Assembly (NCBI GenBank): GCA_964655355.1
Contig: CAZZMD010000011.1
Coordinates: 31,709 to 95,708, forward strand
Length of the DNA: 64,000 nucleotides
Reading direction: 5' to 3'
Source of the DNA: CALGDE01 sp964655355
GTDB taxonomy: Bacteria > Cyanobacteriota > Cyanobacteriia > CACIAM-69d
Positions 8,057-16,673 of this stretch are shown here, one piece after another. The translations under genes and the position numbers were made by a program. The notes under the pieces were generated by a model that was not told where the DNA came from, did no database searches, and saw only the letters and a list, made by a program, of their open reading frames with translations. The first letter of the stretch is position 1. Each line of letters begins with the position of its first letter.

Positions 8057-8728
8057 TTACGGCTGCTGGCTAATGCGGAATGATTCAAAAAATTTCTGGG
8101 CATCGGGGACGGCAATATTATCATCCGTCAATCCGAAAGTTGCTACGAATAAACGTCCTTGGGTGGCATCAAAAAAGAAGCGGGTTTCAAACTGGATCCC
8201 TCGCTTATTTTTAAACACCATCCGCCGTCCTTCATGGCCCCCCAAACGTAACCCTTCCCAATAATCAATGAGGTCGCCGCCAAAGGCTCGCGCTAAACCC
8301 GGCATTACCAGCTCTAGGTAGTCGCGCACATCTTGCTGGGAAGGATTATTGGGGGGGGGATCGGGATAGTCGGCCCGGGCGTAGTAAAACTGGGAGCCGC
8401 CGTCGTATTTGGCGCTGATGTTGGGGATGGTTTGGACCTCGGGATCGTCGGGAAAGGCGATCGCAAAACTATCATCCGGGGCAGCATAGGCAACCCAGCC
8501 CTCGGGAATCATGGCGGGGGCTAAACTCGCGTCCGGTGTCGGAAGGGCGTCGGCATCACTAGCATCACTATCGGGAGAGTTCGCAGGACTGGGGAGGGTC
8601 TCTGGAATGGGGGGCGGTGACGCTTGCGGTTTGGGGGCGGGGGTGCCGGTGCAGGCGCTTAGCAGGGTGATGATGCCGATTAGGCTAATCCTGCTGAGAA
8701 GTCCTATGGGTCGTGCGTAGTCAGCCAT
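8057..8728 (-). CDS. putative lipoprotein
   Basis: Predicted lipoprotein of 223 residues. After a short positive N-terminus comes a hydrophobic stretch ending in LLSAC, a clear lipobox, then a Pro/Ser/Ala/Asp-rich linker of about 50 residues and a folded C-terminal domain (EGWVAYAAPDDSFAIAFP through KFFESFRIS). The C-terminal half resembles secreted cyanobacterial domains of unknown function. The gene begins just after the DUF3318 gene on the same strand, so the two probably form an operon. I choose the ATG at 8728; an ATG at 8743 would overlap the upstream stop. Confidence 0.75.
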   Translation of the reverse strand: MADYARPIGLLSRISLIGIITLLSACTGTPAPKPQASPPPIPETLPSPANSPDSDASDADALPTPDASLAPAMIPEGWVAYAAPDDSFAIAFPDDPEVQTIPNISAKYDGGSQFYYARADYPDPPPNNPSQQDVRDYLELVMPGLARAFGGDLIDYWEGLRLGGHEGRRMVFKNKRGIQFETRFFFDATQGRLFVATFGLTDDNIAVPDAQKFFESFRISQQP

Positions 8729-8732
8729 GGTC

Positions 8733-9380
8733 TTAGGGGGCATCCGAGGGGCGATCGCGACGATCGCGGCGATCAACAGAGCCCACGGGGCGGACCATAC
8801 CCCGCAGGGTTTGGCAGCGGACCTGTTCCGTAAAACTTAAGCCGCCGTTGTTATCGAATTGGGCGATCGCTTCGATGCCGGTCAATAATCCTTTGGCGGC
8901 GGCGATACCGTCATAGCCTCGCCGTTCTGCAATGGCGATCGCGGCTCGATCGGCTTCCGCTTCCCGTTCGGGACTGCGTTTTTGGTTCCATAGTTGCCAG
9001 CCGGCACTGCCCGCTAAGGCACCGGCCGCGATCGCTCCCACCCCATCCCCCTGGGCAAATTCAAAGGCGGTAATGACGGCTCCCAATAAAATCACCCCCT
9101 GTTGCCATTGGGGCTCAAACCAACGCATCCCCGTCAGCCAGCACACTTCCCGCAGAAATAATAAATCTCGCTGCGATCGCGATAGTTTCTGCCAGCGGCC
9201 GAAGTTGATGGTGATGGGGCGGCTCTTTTGCCAGGGATAGGGGAAGTCGCTGGCAATGGTTTGGGCGGCATTGGGTTGATCCACGATTTTGATCACCATA
9301 CGACCGGATGCGGGCATGAGTTCCCGTAATCGGTAGATTTCATCATTACGGACATCGGGCGAAGCAGCACGGGAAGCCAT
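8733..9380 (-). CDS. DUF3318 domain-containing protein
   Basis: Matches the cyanobacterial DUF3318 family: the conserved NDEIYRLRELMPASGRM, the Arg/Asp-rich SRSQRDLLFLREVCWLTG and a hydrophobic stretch (GVILLGAVITAFEFAQG, GAIAAGALAGSAGWQLW) that may insert in or lie on the membrane. An REAEADRAAIAIAERRGYDG segment follows. The latter part has a peptidase-like look (Glu/Asp-rich helix after a membrane segment), but no complete HExxH is present. The family's function is unknown. ATG at 9380 preferred over an upstream TTG at 9389. The end is Arg/Asp-repetitive (DRRDRRDRP). Operon with the lipoprotein gene downstream. Confidence 0.82.
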   Translation of the reverse strand: MASRAASPDVRNDEIYRLRELMPASGRMVIKIVDQPNAAQTIASDFPYPWQKSRPITINFGRWQKLSRSQRDLLFLREVCWLTGMRWFEPQWQQGVILLGAVITAFEFAQGDGVGAIAAGALAGSAGWQLWNQKRSPEREAEADRAAIAIAERRGYDGIAAAKGLLTGIEAIAQFDNNGGLSFTEQVRCQTLRGMVRPVGSVDRRDRRDRPSDAP

Positions 9381-9601
9381 GGGTAGCAAAAAAAGAACGG
9401 GTAGGTATTGCGTAGGCTGCGTAGGTACTAGGTAAACATTGCAGCGGGGGCGGGGAATGGGGGGCCCGATAAACCTCGACTGGCATTCATCATACTGGTC
9501 ATACTGCTCCGGGCGATCGCCCTGATGCCAGCGCTGCGGTCTTGGATTAAAGTTCTGGAGGGTCGTCCGATCCGCAGCAGCCTCTGTGCCAAAACTAAAG
9601 T

Positions 9602-10861
9602 ATGAAAATTCTGATTTATTCCTACAATTATCACCCTGAACCCATTGGCATTGCGCCCCTGATGACGGAGTTGGCGGAGGGGTTGGCGGCCCGGGGGCAT
9701 AAGGTGCGGGTTTTGACTGGGATGCCTAATTATCCAGAGCGGCGGATTTATGAGGGCTATCGGGGCAAGGCGTATATCTCCGAGGAGCGCAACGGGGTTC
9801 ATATTGATCGCTGCTATGTGTGGATTCGCCCGAAACCGGGGCTGCTGACCCGGATGGCGTTGGATGGCAGTTTTGTGGTGACCAGTTTTGTGCGATCGCT
9901 GTTCGGCGGGCGACCGGATTTGATTTTATTTACGTCGCCGCCCTTGCCTGTTTCAGTGCCGGCTTGGCTATTGGGACTGTTAAAGGGCTGTCCGGTGGTG
10001 CTGAATTTGCAAGATATTTTGCCGGAAGCGGCGGTTCATACGGGGTTAATTACCAATCAAAAAGCCATCAAAATTTTTGAAGGGCTGGAAAATTTTGCCT
10101 ATCGTCGGTCGACCCATGTCAGCGTGATTGCGGAAGGATTTGTCGATAATTTGGTGGGTAAGAAAGTCCCAGAACCGAAGATTTCTCTGATCCCCAATTG
10201 GGTCAATACCAACTTTATCCATCCCATGCCTAAGAACAATGGGTTTCGGGAGGAGCATGGGTTGCAGAATAATTTTGTGGTGATGTATTCGGGGAATATT
10301 GCCCTGACCCAGGGGCTGGAGACGGTGGTGAATGCGGCGGCCCTACTCAAAAGTCGTCCCGATGCGGCGGAGATTCAGGGTCAGCATCAAATCAAGTTTG
10401 TGATTGTGGGCGAGGAGAAGGCACTCAAAAAATTGGAGGATTATTGTCGCGATCGCAATGTTTTAGACTACGTCCTGCTGTTGCCCTTCCAACCCCGGGA
10501 GCGCTTACCGGAAATGTTGGCGGCTGCGGATGTGGGGCTGATCGTGCAAAAGGCCAATGTGGTTGCCTTCAATATGCCGTCTAAAACCCAGGTTCTCCTG
10601 GCCAGCGGGCGGGCGATTATTGCCTCGGTTCCCGGGACTGGGACGGCGGCGCGGGCGGTGCGTTCCAGTGAAGGGGGGTTGGTCGTTGAGCCGGAATCTC
10701 CATCGGCTTTGTTGGAGGCGGTGTTGACCTTGGCCGGCGATCGCGATCGCACGGAAACCCTGGGACACCATGGTCGCGCCTATGCGGAAAAAACCTATAG
10801 TTTTGAGAGTGCTCTGAATGCCTACGAAGCGCTCTTCAGTCGCCTTTGTAAGGGGAATTAG
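9602..10861 (+). CDS. glycosyltransferase, WcaI family (GT4)
   Basis: GT-B fold glycosyltransferase similar to WcaI of colanic-acid synthesis. The N-terminus MKILIYSYNYHPEPIGIAPL and TGMPNYPERRIYEGYRG are characteristic. The donor-binding half has MYSGNIALTQGLETVV, the FVIVGEEKALKKL strand, and NMPSKTQVLLASGRAIIA where GT4 enzymes bind the nucleotide sugar. 419 residues, cytosolic or membrane-associated. Its TAG stop overlaps the TAA stop of the convergent membrane-protein gene by 4 bp (TTAG at 10858-10861). The likely role is exopolysaccharide or glycolipid assembly; donor and acceptor are unknown. Confidence 0.88.
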   Translation: MKILIYSYNYHPEPIGIAPLMTELAEGLAARGHKVRVLTGMPNYPERRIYEGYRGKAYISEERNGVHIDRCYVWIRPKPGLLTRMALDGSFVVTSFVRSLFGGRPDLILFTSPPLPVSVPAWLLGLLKGCPVVLNLQDILPEAAVHTGLITNQKAIKIFEGLENFAYRRSTHVSVIAEGFVDNLVGKKVPEPKISLIPNWVNTNFIHPMPKNNGFREEHGLQNNFVVMYSGNIALTQGLETVVNAAALLKSRPDAAEIQGQHQIKFVIVGEEKALKKLEDYCRDRNVLDYVLLLPFQPRERLPEMLAAADVGLIVQKANVVAFNMPSKTQVLLASGRAIIASVPGTGTAARAVRSSEGGLVVEPESPSALLEAVLTLAGDRDRTETLGHHGRAYAEKTYSFESALNAYEALFSRLCKGN

Positions 10862-12708
10862 GGTAGGACGGAAGCGGGGGAGTTCGAGCAGCGGTAATGG
10901 CGGAGACGATAGCCGGTGGTTCTGCGTAAGCGTCGGGGGACGTCTTGCTTGGCACATCCTCGCTTCTCGAGATTCAGCTCAGGGGAGAAATCAATCGCCC
11001 ATAGGTCTAAGGGAAATACATCCGGTGATGGATCGTCAGACTTTGGAAAATGCGCCATGGCTTGGGCGAGGGGGGGCTCGCCGCCGTCGCGATTACTTGC
11101 TTTTTGGAGCATCAAAAATTGAGGGGGCTGAATAGGCTGAGCAAACGGGTTAGCCCTGCGGTCTACCAAACGCCGTTGCCATTCATAGGCGATCGCCACG
11201 GTCCCTCGGATTTCGGAGTAGGTTTCAATCTCGGTCACCACCAAAATCGGGCGGGAGGCTGAGGCGATATCAATGCCATCCCATAGACGGTCGAGTTGGC
11301 GGGACTTCTGGAAACCAGCCCCCGAAACAACCCAGAAGGATCCCAATGCGCTCGCCAACAGCAGCAGCACGACCAACCGCCGTCCCGAGACTTTCCATCG
11401 GGCGATCGCCGCCGGTATTCCCTGTCCCCCTAAGCGCCCCAACAGCAATCCCAGGGTCAAAACCACGGGGACAAAATGAACGAACTGATAGCGGGGTGCC
11501 AAACTTAAATCCCCTCGACCGGTCTGGGCTAAGACAATCATCATCAGGGGCGGGGCGATCGCGCCGATTGCTAAGGGTCCCCATAGAGCCCACTCTCCAG
11601 AGCGGTAGCGTAGTCCTCTGAACCAGATCGGCGCCAGATTCTGGACGGTAATGCCCAACAGCAATATCAACACCACCGCACTGGGAATAATGACGGCGAT
11701 CGGCTGCCCTTCCAACGGCACCAGAAATCCCATGGTCACAATCCACAGCAGCAGCCGTAGGGGAACTAACAACAGCTCATCCCACCGCAAATCGTCCTGA
11801 ATCCAAGTGGTGAGTTCGTTGCTAGAGAGTCCAGTAATGGCCGGCAACCACAGGGCTAGGGTGAGCCCCTGTACCAACGCGATCAACCCCATAAAACGCC
11901 ACGCAGGACGGGTCAGCGATCGCCATCCCTTGGCCCGCCCTTCGACGATCGCAAAGGCGGCGATCGCCAGTCCTTGGGCCACAATGCCCAACAGAGATAA
12001 ATAGTGGGTAGCCAGGGCTAAATGATTGCCCAAGATCCAAATTATGCCGAGCCCTAAGCCCGGCGATCGCCCCCGTTTTAGCCGTTGTGCAGCGATTAAG
12101 GTCGCCGTCCAAGTGACCAGCGCCCACAGCACGGCCAGGGTATAGTGACGGGCTTCCTGGGCGATCGCGCTGCCATAGGGGGAAACCGCAAATAGCGCCG
12201 CGACCCCATGGGCAAACCATAGCCGTTGGCGGTGTCGAGCCCTTGGGGATAATTCGGAGGAGTGATCGGGGGAGATTAGCGATCGCCCTAACCGATAGGC
12301 AATCCAAAATCCTAGGGGAATGGTTAGTGCCCCGATCAGCACGCTCAAAAGCCGGGCTAGGGATAGATCCACGACCGTGCCTGCCGGCGTAACCCCCTTC
12401 AACCACACGTGCATCAACGCAAAAAAGAGGGGCGGATGATTACTTTGTTCACTGAGGCGGGCGATGACATCGGCGATCCCCAACGTCGGCGACACCTGCA
12501 ACGGCATCAATAAATCGAACGGAGAAATCAGGCGATCCAAGGGTAAGTCAGCAAACCCCTGTCCCAGCCCGAAGCCAATGGATGAAATTTCAATGCTGGA
12601 GGGGGGCTTACCACCCAAATTCCATAGCCGAATCAACAGCCCCACCACCCCCCAGCCCATCGCCCCAACAACAGGATGGCTCAGGGAGGGAATGTTTGAT
12701 CGGTTCAT
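10858..12708 (-). CDS. multi-pass membrane protein, GT-C (family 39-like) glycosyltransferase
   Basis: About 616 residues with roughly ten hydrophobic segments, including GWGVVGLLIRLWNLG at the N-terminus, a long loop with HPPLFFALMHVWLKG and the conserved AQEARHYTLAVLWALVTWTATLI. The layout (N-terminal helix, acidic extracytoplasmic loop, PPLFF motif, many helices, soluble C-terminal domain) is that of ArnT/PMT-like GT-C enzymes that use a polyprenyl-phosphate sugar. The upstream GTG at 12756 would overlap the preceding gene by 23 bp, so the ATG at 12708 is preferred. It is co-directional with the 12734-13450 gene and convergent with a WcaI-like glycosyltransferase, so a surface-glycan role is inferred. 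Confidence 0.75.
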   Translation of the reverse strand: MNRSNIPSLSHPVVGAMGWGVVGLLIRLWNLGGKPPSSIEISSIGFGLGQGFADLPLDRLISPFDLLMPLQVSPTLGIADVIARLSEQSNHPPLFFALMHVWLKGVTPAGTVVDLSLARLLSVLIGALTIPLGFWIAYRLGRSLISPDHSSELSPRARHRQRLWFAHGVAALFAVSPYGSAIAQEARHYTLAVLWALVTWTATLIAAQRLKRGRSPGLGLGIIWILGNHLALATHYLSLLGIVAQGLAIAAFAIVEGRAKGWRSLTRPAWRFMGLIALVQGLTLALWLPAITGLSSNELTTWIQDDLRWDELLLVPLRLLLWIVTMGFLVPLEGQPIAVIIPSAVVLILLLGITVQNLAPIWFRGLRYRSGEWALWGPLAIGAIAPPLMMIVLAQTGRGDLSLAPRYQFVHFVPVVLTLGLLLGRLGGQGIPAAIARWKVSGRRLVVLLLLASALGSFWVVSGAGFQKSRQLDRLWDGIDIASASRPILVVTEIETYSEIRGTVAIAYEWQRRLVDRRANPFAQPIQPPQFLMLQKASNRDGGEPPLAQAMAHFPKSDDPSPDVFPLDLWAIDFSPELNLEKRGCAKQDVPRRLRRTTGYRLRHYRCSNSPASVLP

Positions 12709-12710
12709 AG

Positions 12711-12734
12711 TTTCCGCCGGTGTTTCCGCCGGTT
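12711..12734. repeat. 12-bp x 2 tandem repeat between two membrane-protein genes
   Basis: TTTCCGCCGGTG (12711-12722) and TTTCCGCCGGTT (12723-12734) are adjacent 12-mers differing at one base. They fill the gap between the stop of the upstream gene and the ATG of the downstream one, and on the minus strand each copy provides a GGCGGAAA that could act as ribosome-binding sequence. Confidence 0.88.
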
Positions 12735-13450
12735 TATAGTTTCCGTGGACGGCCACTGACCACCGCCTCTAGGGAAAATACACCGGACCAGGGGCGCAAC
12801 TCCAGCAGAAGCGCCCGCAATAGCAAAATAACGCCGCCCATCTCTAGGACTTCTTCCACCACTGTCATCAAGGCATAGACCAAATTCTGTTGCCCCTCAA
12901 GGTCTGAGTACGCCCCGCCTGCCATTTCCATCAGCAACGCTCCCCCCACATAAACCACCATCGCAATGAGCGATCGCCGCCGGAGTTGAGTCGATAGCTG
13001 CCGCCAAAATGGCGTAAATTTCCAGGCCGCCCAAATCACCGCCATGGTCCCCGGGATCACCCACAGCGGCCGCAAAAAGCCTGGTAATCCCAACCATTTC
13101 GCCAAGTCGGGAATAATTAGAATCTCGTGCAGCCCCAATAATTCATCGGCCGCCAAAAGCGCAAAAATATTGCCGAGCAATCGCCAAGAATCGGCCTCAC
13201 GTTCTCCCAATTCCCGACCTCGCCCTTCCCGCGATCGCAATAGGATAGAGCAGCCCAACAACAACAGCGACGAGAACAGCGACGGCAAATTGTACTCGCG
13301 ATCCAAGTTAAAAAAGCGTGTCCACCCTTCTCGATAGTCAAAGACATACTTGCCTATCTGCACCGCTGTGCCCGCAAGGGTCAGAAAGAGAACCGAAATG
13401 ACTAATGCGACGAGAATCTGCCGCACAGACAACGAAACTTTGACCTGCAT
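12734..13450 (-). CDS. multi-pass membrane protein of unknown function
   Basis: 238 residues with about six membrane helices: residues 10-32, a second around LPSLFSSLLLLGCSILL, and further ones through VIPGTMAVIWAAW, SLIAMVVYVGGALLMEMAGG and ALMTVVEEVLEMGGVILLLRALLL. Acidic and histidine residues lie inside or beside the helices (ADELLGLHE, LLMEMAGG, VVEEVLE), an arrangement seen in some membrane metalloenzymes, but I cannot assign a family. It precedes the GT-C-like gene and probably shares its transcript. Start ATG at 13450. Confidence 0.72.
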   Translation of the reverse strand: MQVKVSLSVRQILVALVISVLFLTLAGTAVQIGKYVFDYREGWTRFFNLDREYNLPSLFSSLLLLGCSILLRSREGRGRELGEREADSWRLLGNIFALLAADELLGLHEILIIPDLAKWLGLPGFLRPLWVIPGTMAVIWAAWKFTPFWRQLSTQLRRRSLIAMVVYVGGALLMEMAGGAYSDLEGQQNLVYALMTVVEEVLEMGGVILLLRALLLELRPWSGVFSLEAVVSGRPRKL

Positions 13451-13653
13451 AACATTGCGATCGCCTTCGGGCGGGAAAGTACTGAGTATTCCCTACCTTA
13501 ATACAAGATTAACTGGGCGATAACTTGCAACTCAATCAATGTTGTGTTGGTACCCATTGTATTGATATCGAGCTGTCTCCAGATTAGGCAGTGCGTGCCC
13601 CCTAAGCCCACTGCGTCGGGGAGATTTCCGGTCTGTTGGGTGAGATAAGCGAT

Positions 13654-13689
13654 CTAACAGCCAATCCAATAGCCAACCTAACAGCGCCC
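13654..13689. repeat. 12-bp x 3 degenerate tandem repeat
   Basis: CTAACAGCCAAT (13654-13665), CCAATAGCCAAC (13666-13677) and CTAACAGCGCCC (13678-13689) follow one another without gaps in the spacer downstream of the DUF7219 gene. The rest of the spacer 13451-13715 shows no gene. Confidence 0.78.
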
Positions 13690-13715
13690 CACACCCCGTT
13701 CTCCACAACGCCCCA

Positions 13716-13988
13716 TTAATCCTCAGTCGGGGGCGTGTCTTTACCGATTCCTAACCCCTTCTTACTACTCTTCAATTCTTTCCAAGCTTTTTTCACATTT
13801 TGATAGGCCTCCTCGGGGCTCATCTTGCCACCGGTCTCTAGGGCGCAGATATAACTGACCCTTTGGGCAAACTCTTGGAGATTGGCATTAAATGCCAAAT
13901 TGGTAGGGGTAAATTTTCCGTAATAGCGACTCTGGGGATTTATAAACTGGTCTTTGTCGCTGGGTTGATTGCCATCTGAATTTGCCAT
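13716..13988 (-). CDS. DUF7219-type small conserved protein
   Basis: 90-residue soluble protein matching a cyanobacterial family that I know as DUF7219 and that is sometimes wrongly labelled isopropylmalate/homocitrate synthase. Conserved features seen: YGKFTPTNLAFNANLQEFAQRVSYICALETGGKMSPEEAY (in two overlapping blocks), then a Lys-rich helix KKAWKELKSSKKGLGIG. The N-terminus is polar. No catalytic residues are evident. It is divergent from gmk, with about 200 bp between the starts, and ATG 13988 is the only reasonable start. Function unknown. Confidence 0.75.
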   Translation of the reverse strand: MANSDGNQPSDKDQFINPQSRYYGKFTPTNLAFNANLQEFAQRVSYICALETGGKMSPEEAYQNVKKAWKELKSSKKGLGIGKDTPPTED

Positions 13989-14192
13989 AGAGACCCATTA
14001 ATATTCATTCGTATTGCAGTCTTTTCTCTATTGTCCCCTGATCAGGAAGCGGAACGATCTTTTCACCATTGATCTCGATACCCTGGGCCGCCACTGACCG
14101 TGAAATTACCATTGCTAACCGGTTCAGAATCGGCCAAGATATGTGGACCGTATCAGCGTAAGTCAGCGCCCTTTAGCGCAAAAAGGATAACG

Positions 14193-14789
14193 ATGGAGCA
14201 GCCGCAGCCCGCCGCAGAATCGAAGACAGGGCAGTTAATTGTTCTGACCGGCCCCAGCGGCGTGGGCAAGGGAACCCTGGTGCGATCGCTGTTGAAGGAG
14301 TATGGCGACCAGCTCTTCCTGTCCGTGTCGGCCACCACGCGATCGCCCCGGGAAAAGGAGGTGGATGGGGTCCATTACTATTTCTTCAGCCGGGACCAGT
14401 TTGAGGCGGCCATTGAGAATGACGAGCTGTTGGAATGGGCGGAGTTTGCCGGGAATTATTATGGGACGCCCCTGAAGCCCATTGAGGAGCGGATTGCGAA
14501 GGGCGAGCGGATTTTGTTGGAAATTGAGCTGGAAGGGGCGCGGCAGGTGGCGAAGGTGTTTCCGGATGCCCTACGGATTTTTGTGTTGCCGCCGTCGATG
14601 GCGGAGCTGGAGCGGCGGTTGCGATCGCGGGGGCAAGATAGTGATGAGGCGATGAATCGGCGCTTGGAACGGGCTAAAGTAGAAGTGGAAGCCGCTAGCG
14701 AATTTGACATCACTTTAGTGAATGATGATTTGAAAGTGGCCTTGGATTTACTGCGATCGCTTCTGTTTCCGACGCCGGTGTCGCCCTAA
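14193..14789 (+). CDS. gmk: guanylate kinase
   Basis: Phosphorylates GMP/dGMP to the diphosphate; cytosolic. The P-loop TGPSGVGKGTL lies at about residues 17-27 counted from this start, followed by SATTRSPREKEVDGVHYYF (GMP-binding) and LLEWAEFAGNYYGTP. The LLEIELEGARQV helix completes the signature. I choose ATG 14193, preceded by AAGGATAA, rather than the in-frame codon at 14100, which would add 31 non-conserved residues. 198 residues, normal. The remA-like gene that often accompanies gmk in cyanobacteria is not present in this spacer. Confidence 0.95.
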   Translation: MEQPQPAAESKTGQLIVLTGPSGVGKGTLVRSLLKEYGDQLFLSVSATTRSPREKEVDGVHYYFFSRDQFEAAIENDELLEWAEFAGNYYGTPLKPIEERIAKGERILLEIELEGARQVAKVFPDALRIFVLPPSMAELERRLRSRGQDSDEAMNRRLERAKVEVEAASEFDITLVNDDLKVALDLLRSLLFPTPVSP

Positions 14790-14845
14790 CCTATCCGCCC
14801 CTATTCGCTATCACGACTGCCATTGCCGCCATTACACACGACACT

Positions 14846-15772
14846 ATGGTTTGCACCATTACGCGCCGGGCGTCGTTTTCGGCGAGTTACTATTACCGTC
14901 TGCCGGGCTTAAGCCAAGCGGCTAATGAGGAGCGCTTTGGCAAACATGCGCGATCGCCGGGGGCCACCTTTTGGCTGTGGGTCACCATTGCGGGACCGGT
15001 GGATGAGTATGGCATGGTGGCGAATTTATCCACCCAAGTGAAGCGATCGCTGAGGCGCTATGTGTTGGCACCATTGGATGGCAGTGCTTTGAATAGCGTT
15101 TGGGACGAGTTTTCCCATACGTTGCCGACGCCGGAATGGATTGCCCATTGTATTTGGCATCGATTAAAACCCCATCTCAATATTGTTGCGGTCGGGGTTT
15201 CTCCCCAGGATGACGTTCGAGCAGATTATTACGGTGATGCCATGGACGCACGGCTTACAATTCGCACCCATTTCAGCGCCGCCCATCGGCTGGGTCTACG
15301 GCGGCTGACCCTGACTCAAAATAGCGAAATTTATGGGAAATGTGCCCGTCCTAGCGGTCACGGTCACAATTACAAATTGGCGGTGACCATCCAGGGGAAA
15401 ATTCATCCCCAGAGCGGCATGGTTGTGGATTTGAAAACCGTTCAAAAGTTGATTGAAGACGACATTGTTGAAGAACTGGATCACCGATTCTTGAACACTG
15501 ATATTCCCCGTTTTTCTGAGGTGGTGCCGACGGCGGAAAATATTGCCCTTTATATTCGCGATCGCCTGGAGGATCCCATCAAAAAGCTGGGGGCCACCCT
15601 TTACAAAATCGAGTTACACGAAACTGATAACAATAGCTGCGAAGTGTACGGCAAAACCATTAGCGGGCTGCCTGTTATGGGGCAAACCCTGGAGCAAAGT
15701 TCGGGGCAACATTCAGAGCAATATTCAGGGCAATCAACCCCAGACTCAATGCCCACAGGAGCGCCAGTTTAA
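14846..15772 (+). CDS. tandem PTPS/QueD-family protein with a degenerate first domain
   Basis: Two 6-pyruvoyl-tetrahydropterin synthase/6-carboxytetrahydropterin synthase domains in one chain of 308 residues. The second (from residue 133) is complete: zinc ligands His147 in FSAAH, His172 and His174 in SGHGHN, and Cys166 in GKCARPSG. The first aligns with it (FSASY, GKHARSPGATF) but has Tyr15, Ala40 and Phe42 in place of the three histidines and His34 for the cysteine. One catalytic and one structural domain are inferred. The C-terminal tail is Gln/Ser-rich and encoded by a 12-bp tandem repeat. The last 98 bp overlap the convergent EcfT gene. The product could serve pterin or queuosine synthesis. 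Confidence 0.85.
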   Translation: MVCTITRRASFSASYYYRLPGLSQAANEERFGKHARSPGATFWLWVTIAGPVDEYGMVANLSTQVKRSLRRYVLAPLDGSALNSVWDEFSHTLPTPEWIAHCIWHRLKPHLNIVAVGVSPQDDVRADYYGDAMDARLTIRTHFSAAHRLGLRRLTLTQNSEIYGKCARPSGHGHNYKLAVTIQGKIHPQSGMVVDLKTVQKLIEDDIVEELDHRFLNTDIPRFSEVVPTAENIALYIRDRLEDPIKKLGATLYKIELHETDNNSCEVYGKTISGLPVMGQTLEQSSGQHSEQYSGQSTPDSMPTGAPV

Positions 15773-16532
15773 GCCAGTCTCGCCGGGTGATTTTGGCCAT
15801 CATTTGACGGCGATCGCCCCCCTGCCCCTGGCCATAGCCGCGCAAAATCATAGCTTGGTGGACCCGCTGGGCCTGCTGGTCGCTGCGCACGAGTAGGGAT
15901 CCCAGGAGCTGCACCAAGGTGGCCCAATGGCGACGGCGGGTCCAGTTCCACTCAAAACCCCGGAGCCGCGCCGAAATCATCATCCGCTGCCAGTTGTTCT
16001 GGATGTCGTTGAGATAGCGGTAGGTCAGCAAAAATAAGTCCACCAGCACCGGCGATAGTCCCATGGCCCGCAGCGATCGCACCAGGGTCAAAAGCGGCGT
16101 ACTGCCCAGCAGGACCAATGCCACCGTAAATAGGCTTAAAAAGCGGGCAAAGATAATGATCGCCAGCTCCAAACCTTCCCAATAAATCCCCCAGGGACCC
16201 ACCTGCCAGCCGGTGAGGGTCCGCCCGGCCGTTAAGGGCAACAGCACGACCATCAGCAAAATAAAACCCGTGGGATAGCTCAGGCGATCGCGCCACTGCC
16301 GCCAGGGCAGTCGCGCCATGGCATATAACCCCAGGGCAAACCCCAAAATCAGCGGGGTCAATTCCCATTGGTCCACCACGGCGATCGCGATCATTAATCC
16401 TGCCAACCCCGCTATTTTGCAACGGGTTTCCCAGCGATGGAGGGGCGATCGGCGGGGACAAAATAAATCGAAAGACCGGCTTGGGAGGGTGTGGTGATGG
16501 TGGGATACAGTTCCGAATCCAGCCTTGCCCAT
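15675..16532 (-). CDS. ECF transporter T component, CbiQ/EcfT family
   Basis: Transmembrane T subunit that couples ECF ATPases to a substrate-binding S component (cobalt, nickel or vitamin uptake). 285 residues, five to six helices; the coupling motifs appear as SARLRGF and MILRGYG, close to the family's two Ala-Arg-Gly signatures. The N-terminus includes SPLHRWETRCKIAGLAG, typical of CbiQ. No ATPase or S component is in the window, so the substrate is unknown. The C-terminal tail (ALNIALNVAPNFAPGF) is repetitive and is encoded antisense to the tail of the convergent PTPS gene. Start ATG at 16532. Confidence 0.85.
   Translation of the reverse strand: MGKAGFGTVSHHHHTLPSRSFDLFCPRRSPLHRWETRCKIAGLAGLMIAIAVVDQWELTPLILGFALGLYAMARLPWRQWRDRLSYPTGFILLMVVLLPLTAGRTLTGWQVGPWGIYWEGLELAIIIFARFLSLFTVALVLLGSTPLLTLVRSLRAMGLSPVLVDLFLLTYRYLNDIQNNWQRMMISARLRGFEWNWTRRRHWATLVQLLGSLLVRSDQQAQRVHQAMILRGYGQGQGGDRRQMMAKITRRDWLKLALLWALSLGLIALNIALNVAPNFAPGFAP
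15700..15735. repeat. 12-bp x 3 tandem repeat inside a convergent gene overlap
   Basis: TTCGGGGCAACA (15700-15711), TTCAGAGCAATA (15712-15723) and TTCAGGGCAATC (15724-15735) are adjacent 12-mers; the 12 bp before them look like a more decayed copy. They encode repeats at the C-termini of both overlapping proteins, Gln/Ser-rich on the plus strand and Asn/Ala/Leu-rich on the minus strand. Confidence 0.85.
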
Positions 16533-16585
16533 AGTGATGCTGTCTCCTGTCTACATTCCCTTCTATGTCCTGGATCGGTTCGCTC

Positions 16586-16607
16586 TGTCAATGCTTTGTC
16601 AATGCTT
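16586..16607. repeat. 11-bp x 2 perfect tandem repeat
   Basis: TGTCAATGCTT occurs at 16586-16596 and again at 16597-16607, followed by a decayed third copy (ATCCAACGCTT). It lies between the divergent EcfT and helicase genes, in the region that must contain both promoters. Confidence 0.88.
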
Positions 16608-16673
16608 ATCCAACGCTTATCATAAGTAAGATCGATATCTCTTTGCTTCCTATTCGTTCCCCAGGCCCACCGC

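Noticed and set aside
13989..14192. remA-like gene expected upstream of gmk
   Set aside because: The 204-bp spacer is too short and has no frame with RemA features.
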